Assembly (NCBI GenBank): GCA_030149625.1
Contig: JASLHP010000210.1
Location: 1 to 5,248 of the forward strand
Length of the DNA: 5,248 nucleotides
Source of the DNA: Solirubrobacteraceae bacterium
GTDB taxonomy: Bacteria > Actinomycetota > Thermoleophilia > Solirubrobacterales > Solirubrobacteraceae
Reading direction: 5' to 3'
In this document: piece after piece, positions 1-5,248 of the stretch
Numbering within the stretch: the stretch's first letter is position 1
How the letters are laid out: every line of letters begins with the position of its first letter
Position numbers and translations under genes: made by a program
Notes under the pieces: generated by a model
Told to the model about the DNA's origin: nothing
The model's input: the letters and a program-made list of their open reading frames with translations, nothing else
The model's database searches: none

Positions 1-844
1 TCGTGGTCGCGGTGAACGCCGCCTTGATGCGCACGAGCGCCGGCTGGTCGGACGTCGCGACGACGACCACGGAGCGCTCGAGCGCGTCGCCGAGGTCGCG
101 CTCGATGAACTCGCGCACCTCACGCCCGCGCTCGCCGACGAGCGCGATCACGTTGATCGACGCGCTCGTCGAGCGCGCGATCATGCCCAGCAACGAGGAC
201 TTGCCGACACCCGAGCCGGCGAAGATGCCCAGACGCTGGCCGCGCCCGCACGGCACGAGCCCGTCGAGCGCGCGCACGCCGAGCCCGACGCGCTCGCGAA
301 TCCGCGGCCGCGACAGCGCGCTCGGCGGCGCGGCGATCGTCGAGCGCGCGAACAGCGGTGTCCCGCCCGCCAACGTCGGCTCCGAGGCGTCCGGCTCCAG
401 CACGCCATCCTCGGCGTTGCCGAGCCCGTCGAGCACGCGCCCGAGCAGGCTCTCGCCGACCTCGACGCGAAACGGCGCGCCGCTCGCGAGCACGCGCGTG
501 CCGGGGCCGATCCCGTGCAGCTCGCCGAGCGGCATCAACAGGGTGCGGCCGTCCCGGAAGCCGACGACCTCGGCCGGAACCGGATCGCGACCGCCGTGCG
601 CGCCCGCACGGGAAGCGCCGGCGCGACCGGCGCGAGCGCGGTCGGTGCCGACGAGGCACACCTCGCCGACCTCGGCCTGCAGCCCGGTGACCTCGATGAT
701 CAGCCCGATCAGGTTCGTGACGAAGCCGTGGCGCCTGGCGAGGTCGGCGTCGCGCACGGCTTCCGCGGCTCGCTCGAGCAGCGCCAGCGGGCGCTGCTCG
801 CCGATCGCCGGCGCCTCGGCAGCGATCGGGGCGGCCGTGCTCAT
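1..844 (-). CDS. fliI: Flagellum-specific ATPase FliI, N-terminal 281 residues (cut by window edge)
   Basis: FliI is the cytoplasmic ATPase of the flagellar type III export apparatus, related to the F1 beta subunit. It forms a hexamer under the export gate and works with FliH to deliver substrates. The N-terminal beta-barrel region spans roughly residues 38-120, with VVGFRDG and TLLMPLGEL at about 93-109. The family block SRPRIRER is at about 178-185. The P-loop is A209-GSGVG-K215-S216, within IFAGSGVGKSSLLGMIAR. GERGREV at 237-243 carries the likely catalytic Glu238. Walker B and the C-terminal domain lie beyond base 1, so this is a boundary truncation and not a broken gene. The usual length is about 430-450 residues. 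The ATG at 842-844 overlaps the fliH stop as ATGA, suggesting translational coupling. Residues about 67-86 are an Arg/Ala/Gly-repeat stretch that looks longer than this loop usually is. Similar ATPases serve virulence type III systems, but the flagellar neighbours settle the identity. Confidence 0.96.
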   Translation of the reverse strand, partial: MSTAAPIAAEAPAIGEQRPLALLERAAEAVRDADLARRHGFVTNLIGLIIEVTGLQAEVGEVCLVGTDRARAGRAGASRAGAHGGRDPVPAEVVGFRDGRTLLMPLGELHGIGPGTRVLASGAPFRVEVGESLLGRVLDGLGNAEDGVLEPDASEPTLAGGTPLFARSTIAAPPSALSRPRIRERVGLGVRALDGLVPCGRGQRLGIFAGSGVGKSSLLGMIARSTSASINVIALVGERGREVREFIERDLGDALERSVVVVATSDQPALVRIKAAFTATT

Positions 845-1467
845 GCCACCAGCTCGTCCTTCTCGAGCGCCGACGCGATCGCCTCGCGCGCGCGCTCGAG
901 CTGGGTGTGCACGCTCGCATCCACCTCGCCCTCGGCGGTGCGCACGATCGCGCTGCCAGCGCCGACGCGCTCGTCCGACTGCAGGTCGCACAGCTCGACG
1001 CCGCTGCCCTGCGCCGTGATCTCGCCGAGCGCTTCGCGTACGACGGCGAGATCGGCGGGGTTGACGAGCACGGTCACGTGACGGCGGTCGCTGAGGCGCC
1101 TGAGCGCCCCCTGCACGACCTCGACGACCAGCTCCGGGCGCGCCTGAAACGCGCCCGCGAGGATCTTGCCGGCGAGCATCAGCGCCAGCTCGATCGCGTC
1201 CGTCTCCGCCGCCTCCGCGATCTCCGCGCGCAGCGCCTCGACGCCGGCGGCGGCGTCGGCGAGCGCGGCCGCCGCGGCCGAGATCTCGGCCGAGCCCCGC
1301 TGGATGCCGGCGAGGCGACCTCGCTCGTAGCCTTCGGCGCGCGCCAGCTCGCGCATGCTCTCGGCTTCGACGCCCGCCTGCGCGAGCAGGCGCGCGGCCG
1401 CGTCGCGCGGCAGCGCCTCGGAGGGCTCGAGCTGCTCGAAGTCGTAGCTGACGAGCGCGTCAGACAA
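841..1467 (-). CDS. fliH: Flagellar export ATPase regulator FliH (TTG start)
   Basis: FliH is the peripheral stalk-like partner of FliI. It binds the FliI N-terminus, restrains its ATPase activity and anchors it to the C-ring. The 208 residues are close to the usual 220-260. After a short N-terminus there is an Ala/Glu-rich helical stretch (about 23-90) with a GxxxG-like segment, GYERGRLAG, at 46-54. The conserved FliH/HrpE C-terminal domain follows: ALRRLSDRR at 121-129, VTVLVNPADL at 131-140, DERVGAGSAIV at 165-175 and SVHTQLERAREAI at 185-197. The start codon is TTG (1465-1467), read inside the end of fliG with an 8-base overlap. A weak purine-rich GAGAG lies about 8 bases upstream. The first in-frame ATG is codon 38 (1354-1356); using it would remove the N-terminal region, so the TTG is preferred. 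Identity rests on the C-terminal domain plus its position between fliG and fliI; FliH is poorly conserved in general. Confidence 0.93.
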   Translation of the reverse strand: MSDALVSYDFEQLEPSEALPRDAAARLLAQAGVEAESMRELARAEGYERGRLAGIQRGSAEISAAAAALADAAAGVEALRAEIAEAAETDAIELALMLAGKILAGAFQARPELVVEVVQGALRRLSDRRHVTVLVNPADLAVVREALGEITAQGSGVELCDLQSDERVGAGSAIVRTAEGEVDASVHTQLERAREAIASALEKDELVA

Positions 1468-2542
1468 CCGCGTCGCTCTCGTCTTCGCTCTCGCCGGCGA
1501 TCACGATCGCACCCGACTCCTCGAGCTGGCGAACCACGGCGACGATGCGGCTCTGGGCGGCGTCGATGTCGCGCTTGCGCTGCGGCGGCTGGATCTCCAT
1601 CTCTTCCTTGATCATCTCGGCGCCGCGCTCGGACATGTTCGTGAGCACGATCTCCTTGACGTTGTCCGGCGCGCCGCGCAGCGCCAGCACGAGATCCTTC
1701 TGGTCGGCCTCGCGCAGCACCTGCTGGATCGCGCGCTCTTCGAGCTTGGCGATGTCCTCGAACACGAACAGCATGCTGCGCACCTCCTCGGCGAGCTCCT
1801 CGTCGGCCGTGGCGAGCGTCTCGAGCACGGCGCGCTCGGTCGTGCGATCGGAGTGGTTGAGGATCTCGGCGAGCGTCTTGGTGCCGCCGGCCGCCGAGTA
1901 CTCACGCTCGACGACCGCGGTCAGCTTGTGGCGGATCACGTCCTCCACCTGCTCCACGACCTGCGCGCTGGTCTCGCCCATGCGCGCGATGCGCAGCGCG
2001 ATGTCGGGCTGCTGGGGCTCGGGCAGTCGCGCGAGCACCTGCGCCGCGAGCCCCGTCTGCACGCTCGCGAGGATCAGCGCGATCGTCTGCGGCGACTCGT
2101 TGCGCAGCAGCGTGGCGATGCGCTCCGGCGGAACCCGCTGCAGGAACTCGAACGGAGCCGACTCCGTGCGCGCCGACTTGCGGCCGAGCATCTCCGCCGC
2201 GCGCTCGGGCCCGAGCGCGAGCTCGACCACACTGCGCGCGAAGTCCATGCCGCCCGCCGCGCCCATCTCGTCGTCCCTGAGCGCGGCGAGCTCGCTGAAG
2301 ACCGAGTCGGTCGTCTCCGGCCCGACGGCATCCAAGCCCGCCATCTCCAGCGACAGGTTCTCGATCTCGCTCTCGCCGAGACGCTGCATCACGTTGGCGG
2401 CACGCGCGGAGCCGAGCGCCGCCATCAGCACCGCCGCCTTGCGCGCGCCCGACAGGCGGGGGATCGCGGTCGTCGCGGGCAGCAGCTCACCGGAGGGCGC
2501 CGCCGGCGCGGGAAGCGTGTCCCCGGGCGATTCGCTCGCCAT
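1460..2542 (-). CDS. fliG: Flagellar motor switch protein FliG
   Basis: FliG is the rotor component of the C-ring. It attaches to FliF through its N-terminal domain and receives torque from the MotA stator through its C-terminal domain. The 360 residues compare with about 330-340 usually; the excess is a Pro/Ala/Ser-rich N-terminal tail (1-29). The N-domain opens with LSGARKAAVLMAALG at 30-44. The middle domain carries NESPQTIALILA (148-159), where ESPQ replaces the usual EHPQ, with the paired Arg at about 184. A Gly-Gly hinge is at 219-220, before TKTLAEILN. The C-domain holds FVFEDIAKLEER (259-270) and the torque-site residues Arg289 (in LRGA, where many have LKGA), Arg306, Glu313/Glu314 and Arg322, so motor charge is retained. 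The ATG follows a strong AGGAGGG motif encoded in the end of fliF, with a 6-base gap between the genes. The tail end overlaps the fliH start by 8 bases. Confidence 0.98.
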   Translation of the reverse strand: MASESPGDTLPAPAAPSGELLPATTAIPRLSGARKAAVLMAALGSARAANVMQRLGESEIENLSLEMAGLDAVGPETTDSVFSELAALRDDEMGAAGGMDFARSVVELALGPERAAEMLGRKSARTESAPFEFLQRVPPERIATLLRNESPQTIALILASVQTGLAAQVLARLPEPQQPDIALRIARMGETSAQVVEQVEDVIRHKLTAVVEREYSAAGGTKTLAEILNHSDRTTERAVLETLATADEELAEEVRSMLFVFEDIAKLEERAIQQVLREADQKDLVLALRGAPDNVKEIVLTNMSERGAEMIKEEMEIQPPQRKRDIDAAQSRIVAVVRQLEESGAIVIAGESEDESDAVV

Positions 2543-2548
2543 CCCGGC

Positions 2549-4078
2549 TCAGCCCTCCTGCATCCACGTGCGCAGCTGCTGCGCGACACGATCGGGGTCG
2601 TTGTCGACGAGCCGCTCCACCTGGCGGCGGATGCTGTCGCCGCCGTCGCCGCTCTCGCCACCGCCGTTGGCCGACGCCGCCATCGCCGCGACGGGCACCG
2701 GCCGCGGCGCGGTCTCGCGTTCGAGCTCCGACAGTCGCATCGGCGCGTCGAGCTCGCGCAGCCACACCGGCTCCTCGATCGGACCGGCCTCGCGCTTGCG
2801 GATCGAGCGCGTCGTGAAGAACAGGAAGATCATCGCCGCGAGCCCGAGCAGCACGTACTTGGCGTAAGCGAGCGGGCTCGAGGCCGGCGACGTCGTGGCC
2901 GCCTTCGCGAACGCGACCTGCCCGATCGAGATCGTGTCGCCGCGCTTGGGCTGGATGCCGGCGGCATTCGTGACCGCTTCGCGGATCGCCGGCAGCGCGG
3001 CCGCGGGCACGGATTTGTCGAGCAACACCGACACGTGCTGGCTTTCCACGGCCCCGGGCGCGATCGTCGAGTGGGTCACGGTCTTGTTGACGCCGAGCGA
3101 GGACGTCGTGGTTTCGTGCTTGTAGTTGGACTTGCCGCCCGAGCCAGTCGCCGCGGCCGTGAGATTCGCGGTGCCGGTCACGCCGCCGGCGCCGGTGCCG
3201 CTGCCGGTGAGCGTTTCGATGTTCTTGCTCTGCTGCGTGGGCGTGCCGGCTTTGCCGTATTCGAGCGATTCCTTGGTCGTCTGGTTGACGTTCATGTTGG
3301 CGTACACGAGCACCTGCGCCTTGCCCGACCCGAGCGTCTGCGCGAGCATCGAATCGAGGCTCGCCGCCATCGTCTGGTCGTAGCGCTGCTGGGCTTCCTG
3401 CAGATCGGTGCCCGCGCCACCCGCGCCGCCGTTCGCCGCCGGCCACAGCAGTTCGCCTGAGGCGCCGGTGATCGTGACCTTGCTCAACTGCAGACCTGGA
3501 ACGCTCGAGCTGACCAGCTGCGCGATCCCGCGCACGGACGCCGGGCTCAGCGCGCTCGTACCCGACAGCAGCACGGCGGCCGAGGACACGCTCTGGCTTT
3601 CGCCGAAGATCTGGTTCTGGGAGCTCGGCAGCACGAGCTCGACCTGGGCGCCGGAGACACCCTGGACGCTGTCGATCGTTTCCGCGAGCTGCCCCTGCAG
3701 CGCGCGCTGGTAGGTGACCTGCTGCTGAAAGTTGCTTTCGCCGATGTTCTGTTTGTTGAACAGCGCGAAGCCTTCCTGCGAGCCGCCCAGGAGGTTCGCG
3801 CCGGCAAGCGCGACGCGCGCCTTCGACGCCTCGTTGGAGGGCACGCCGATCGCGGTGCCGTTGTTCTGCAGCTCGTAGCTGATGCCCTGGGCGCTGAGCG
3901 TGCTCGTCATCTTCGCCGTCTTCGACGCTTCGACGCCGCTGACGAGCGTCGTGTAGCTCGGCTGGGAGACCGTGTGCACGAACAGGTAGATGAACAGGAT
4001 CGCGCCGATCGTCGCGCCGCCCGCGATCAGCCATCCGCGCGGCGTCATCCTCGAAGCGAGTTGAGCTGCGGGCAGCAT
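2549..4078 (-). CDS. fliF: Flagellar MS-ring protein FliF
   Basis: FliF is the inner-membrane protein whose ring of copies forms the MS-ring and houses the export gate. The 509 residues are slightly below the 530-570 common in the family. The first membrane helix is about 16-34 and the second about 405-423, separated by a large extracytoplasmic region as expected. That region contains ring-building modules with QGISYEL (64-70), FALFNKQNIGESNF (104-117), YQRALQGQLAETI (123-135) and a VELVLP strand (146-151). A Gly/Thr/Ser-rich stretch at 278-318 occupies the usual low-complexity collar loop. After TM2, the cytoplasmic tail ends in a helix (482-509, with VERLVDNDPDRVAQQLRTW) that matches the known FliG-binding C-terminus. 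The ATG at 4076-4078 is 3 bases past the fliE stop, with CAGGT as a modest binding site. Another ATG at codon 11 has GAGG directly against it, too close to work well, so the first is preferred. Confidence 0.98.
   Translation of the reverse strand: MLPAAQLASRMTPRGWLIAGGATIGAILFIYLFVHTVSQPSYTTLVSGVEASKTAKMTSTLSAQGISYELQNNGTAIGVPSNEASKARVALAGANLLGGSQEGFALFNKQNIGESNFQQQVTYQRALQGQLAETIDSVQGVSGAQVELVLPSSQNQIFGESQSVSSAAVLLSGTSALSPASVRGIAQLVSSSVPGLQLSKVTITGASGELLWPAANGGAGGAGTDLQEAQQRYDQTMAASLDSMLAQTLGSGKAQVLVYANMNVNQTTKESLEYGKAGTPTQQSKNIETLTGSGTGAGGVTGTANLTAAATGSGGKSNYKHETTTSSLGVNKTVTHSTIAPGAVESQHVSVLLDKSVPAAALPAIREAVTNAAGIQPKRGDTISIGQVAFAKAATTSPASSPLAYAKYVLLGLAAMIFLFFTTRSIRKREAGPIEEPVWLRELDAPMRLSELERETAPRPVPVAAMAASANGGGESGDGGDSIRRQVERLVDNDPDRVAQQLRTWMQEG
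2553..2559 (-). promoter_or_regulatory. Ribosome binding site of fliG inside the fliF 3' end
   Basis: The minus strand reads AGGAGGG, a near-perfect match to the anti-Shine-Dalgarno complement, ten bases before the fliG ATG. It is made by the last codons of fliF (Gln-Glu-Gly before TGA). Ribosomes finishing fliF therefore pass directly over this site. It is the strongest such site at any junction here, which may give FliG independent initiation as well as coupling. Confidence 0.8.
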
Positions 4079-4081
4079 CGA

Positions 4082-4423
4082 TCAGACCTGGGTTTGAAAG
4101 ATGCTCTGGGTCGCTTCCACGACCTTGTTGCGCACCTGCGAGGCGAGTTCCATCGCCAGCTGGGCGTCCTGCACCGTCACGATCGCGCTCTCGGGGTCGC
4201 TGACGTTGCCCGTCGCGAGCGCCTGCGAGGCGCTCGAGGCGCTGTTCTGCGACTTCTCGAGTGCGGAGATCGCTTCCGTCAGCTCGCCGCCGAAACCCGT
4301 GGCTTCGGCGCCCGTCGCAGCGCCGGCGCCGACTCCGACACCCGGCTTGGCGCTCTGGGCCGCGCCTTCGGCGCCGCCCACGGACAAGTGGACGCCCAGT
4401 CCTCCGACGGGGGGGACGATCAC
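4082..4423 (-). CDS. fliE: Flagellar hook-basal body protein FliE (GTG start)
   Basis: FliE is the small adaptor that links the MS-ring (FliF) to the proximal rod (FlgB/FlgC) and is an early export substrate. The 113 residues are close to the usual 100-110. The diagnostic C-terminal half is clear: FGGELTEAI at 44-52, then the helix DAQLAMELASQVRNKVVEA at 86-104, ending in SIFQTQV, the typical FliE terminus. The N-terminal 43 residues are Gly/Ala/Val-rich with no membrane or signal segment, fitting secretion through the flagellar export gate. The start is GTG at 4421-4423, overlapping the flgC stop as GTGA. No good Shine-Dalgarno precedes it, so coupling to flgC is likely. A GGAGGA motif lies inside the gene at codons 7-8, upstream of possible later starts TTG (codon 13) and GTG (codon 15), so the true N-terminus is uncertain. 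A run of seven C bases covers codons 3-5. Confidence 0.95.
   Translation of the reverse strand: MIVPPVGGLGVHLSVGGAEGAAQSAKPGVGVGAGAATGAEATGFGGELTEAISALEKSQNSASSASQALATGNVSDPESAIVTVQDAQLAMELASQVRNKVVEATQSIFQTQV
4400..4405 (-). promoter_or_regulatory. Possible internal ribosome binding site in fliE
   Basis: The minus strand reads GGAGGA at fliE codons 7-8, a strong Shine-Dalgarno match, whereas the annotated GTG start has none. It stands 12 bases before an in-frame TTG (codon 13) and 18 bases before an in-frame GTG (codon 15). Both distances are longer than ideal. It may be simply two glycine codons in a Gly-rich segment, so functional status is uncertain. Confidence 0.3.
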
Positions 4424-4869
4424 TTGAGCAGCCCGAGCGTCGCGGTGAACATCGACTTCGACGTCTGCATCGCGGTCACGTCCGACTGGTAGGACTGCGA
4501 CTCGGAGATCAGGTCGGTCATTTCCGTGACAGTGCTGACGTTCGGCATCTTCACGTAGCCCTGCTTGTCCGCTTCGGGACTGCCCGGGTCGTAGACCTGC
4601 TGGTCGGGCGTCGCGTCGGCGACGATCCCCGTCACCTGCACGCCACCGGGCGTCTGCGACGTGCCGCTCTGCGTCAGCGCACCCGTCAGCTGACCGCCGA
4701 AGTCGCTCTGGCCGACCTGCGCGAGCTCGACCTCCTGACGCTGGTAGGGCTGCCCGTTGGCGGCTTTGGTCGTGTCGGCGTTGGCGAGGTTCTCGGCGGT
4801 CACGTCCATCCTGATCCGCTGCGCGGTCAGCCCGGTGCCGGCGATGCCGATCGCGTCGAACAGCCCCAT
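4420..4869 (-). CDS. flgC: Flagellar basal-body rod protein FlgC
   Basis: FlgC is a proximal rod subunit, exported by the flagellar type III apparatus and stacked with FlgB between the MS-ring and the distal rod. The 149 residues are a little above the usual 130-145. The N-terminal helix region MGLFDAIGIAGTGLTAQRIR (1-20) leads into the rod-family motif AENLANADTT (25-34), followed by NGQPYQRQEVEL (38-49). The FlgC-specific block around YDPGSPEADKQGYVKMPNV is at 93-111. The C-terminal helix (114-149) contains EMTDLISESQSYQSD and ends near FTATLGLLK, as expected for the paired terminal coiled coil of rod proteins. There is no signal peptide. The ATG overlaps the flgB stop by one base (TGATG), and only weak purine-rich sequence precedes it, so reinitiation after flgB is likely. 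The variable central part (about 50-90) is rich in Gly/Thr/Ser/Gln. Confidence 0.98.
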   Translation of the reverse strand: MGLFDAIGIAGTGLTAQRIRMDVTAENLANADTTKAANGQPYQRQEVELAQVGQSDFGGQLTGALTQSGTSQTPGGVQVTGIVADATPDQQVYDPGSPEADKQGYVKMPNVSTVTEMTDLISESQSYQSDVTAMQTSKSMFTATLGLLK

Positions 4870-5219
4870 CAGAGGATCCCGATGGCCGAGCGGAGCATGC
4901 CGTTGCGGGTCTCCACGACGGACGTGAGCGCCTGGTAGTCCAGCCCGTTTTCGGCGAGCTTCGCCGATTCCTGATCGACGCTCACAGCGCTGCCGTTGGG
5001 CCCCGCTTCGGTCGGCAGGGTTTCCTGCTGGAACTGCATTTCGGAGACCGGTTCGCCCGCGGTGACCGCGCTCTGCAGGGCGGACTCGAAGTTGACTTCC
5101 CGTGGCGCGTAGCCGGGTGTGTCGGCGTTGGCGATGTTGTTCGTGAGCGCCGTCTCACGCTGCCAGGAACCGCGCATGGCAGCCTGCAGCAGCTGCTGTG
5201 TCGAATCGACGAGAGCCAT
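4869..5219 (-). CDS. flgB: Flagellar basal-body rod protein FlgB
   Basis: FlgB is the proximal rod protein that contacts FliE at the base of the rod. The 116 residues are short for the family (commonly 125-140), mainly in the variable middle. The N-terminal helix (about 3-26, from VDSTQQLLQAAM) is followed by the rod/hook-family signature NNIANADTPGY at 27-37 and PREVNFESAL (39-48). The C-terminal helix LDYQALTSVVETRNGMLRSAIG (93-114, interrupted by no indel) is the conserved partner of the N-terminal helix. There is no signal peptide, consistent with export through the flagellar gate. The ATG at 5217-5219 has AAAGGA ten bases upstream, the clearest gene-start site in the window besides that of fliG. 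It is the first gene of the visible run, so any promoter lies beyond base 5248. Its stop overlaps the flgC start by one base. Confidence 0.97.
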   Translation of the reverse strand: MALVDSTQQLLQAAMRGSWQRETALTNNIANADTPGYAPREVNFESALQSAVTAGEPVSEMQFQQETLPTEAGPNGSAVSVDQESAKLAENGLDYQALTSVVETRNGMLRSAIGIL

Positions 5220-5229
5220 TGGTGTGGTG

Positions 5230-5235
5230 TCCTTT
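5230..5235 (-). promoter_or_regulatory. Ribosome binding site of flgB
   Basis: On the minus strand this reads AAAGGA, followed by ten bases (CACCACACCA) and then the flgB ATG. Sequence and spacing fit a Shine-Dalgarno site and support the chosen flgB start. The rest of the 29-base leader also contains a purine-rich GGGAGGG further upstream. No promoter elements can be judged in so short a leader. Confidence 0.8.
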
Positions 5236-5248
5236 CCGCCCTCCCTGG

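Noticed and set aside
1..844. fliI as a truncated pseudogene
   Set aside because: The reading frame is open to the first base with intact P-loop and GERGREV motifs. The missing C-terminus is due to the window edge.
3..1019. Plus-strand open frame of 338 codons over fliI and fliH
   Set aside because: The product is Ser/Pro/Arg-rich with no domain, and the minus strand carries the FliI P-loop and the FliH C-terminal domain in the same place.
1545..2867. Plus-strand open frame of 440 codons antisense to fliG
   Set aside because: Ser/Ala-rich translation typical of an antisense frame opposite a GC-rich gene; no family motif and no convincing binding site was seen.
1853..3460. 535-codon open frame on the plus strand, antisense to fliF and fliG
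   Set aside because: The translation is dominated by Arg, Ala, Gly and His with no recognisable domain, and it covers the end of fliF and most of fliG, both securely identified on the other strand. High-GC coding DNA with G/C third positions creates such stop-free antisense frames.
2487..4034. 515-codon open frame on the minus strand, overlapping nearly all of fliF in another frame
   Set aside because: Low-complexity Arg/Ala/Gly-rich translation without domains. The fliF frame beside it has two membrane helices and family motifs, so this is an out-of-frame shadow.
5220..5248. Promoter or flagellar-regulator site upstream of flgB
   Set aside because: Only 29 bases are visible and most are taken by the ribosome binding site and spacer; no -10/-35 or sigma-28/sigma-54 type pair can be placed.
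1..5248. Novel defence, mobile or biosynthetic system hidden among the flagellar genes
   Set aside because: Every base from 1 to 5219 except 9 junction bases lies in a recognised flagellar gene; no inverted-repeat borders, spacer arrays, RNA genes or foreign-looking composition were noticed.

Overview
The window is one uninterrupted stretch of a flagellar basal-body operon, entirely on the minus strand. Read in the direction of transcription (from about 5248 down to 1), the order is flgB, flgC, fliE, fliF, fliG, fliH and the first two thirds of fliI, which runs off the left edge. All seven are recognisable from conserved family motifs. They are packed with no real intergenic DNA: the junctions are a 1-base TGATG, a 4-base GTGA, a 3-base gap, a 6-base gap, an 8-base overlap and a 4-base ATGA. 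No RNA gene, mobile element, CRISPR array or terminator was found. The only sequence outside genes is 29 bases upstream of flgB, which hold its ribosome binding site but are too short to show a promoter.

The DNA is strongly GC-rich (about two thirds or more by eye), with G/C favoured at third codon positions. This explains the many long open frames antisense to, or out of frame with, the real genes. The gene order and the protein style (alanine-rich FliH and FliI, a FliG with a Pro/Ala-rich N-terminal tail) suggest a motile, high-GC bacterium. A deep-branching actinobacterium of the Thermoleophilia/Solirubrobacterales type is my best guess. That placement is inference; no marker gene in the window proves it.

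The genes work together as the core of the flagellar motor. FliF forms the MS-ring in the inner membrane. FliE joins that ring to the proximal rod proteins FlgB and FlgC. FliG sits on the cytoplasmic face of FliF as the rotor part of the switch complex. FliH and the ATPase FliI power and load the flagellar type III export apparatus that secretes FliE, FlgB and FlgC.

I see no undescribed system here. The points worth a second look are small: non-ATG starts for fliE and fliH, a seven-base C-run just after the fliE start with a strong internal ribosome-binding motif behind it, an Arg/Ala/Gly-repeat insertion in FliI, and a variant EHPQ motif in FliG.
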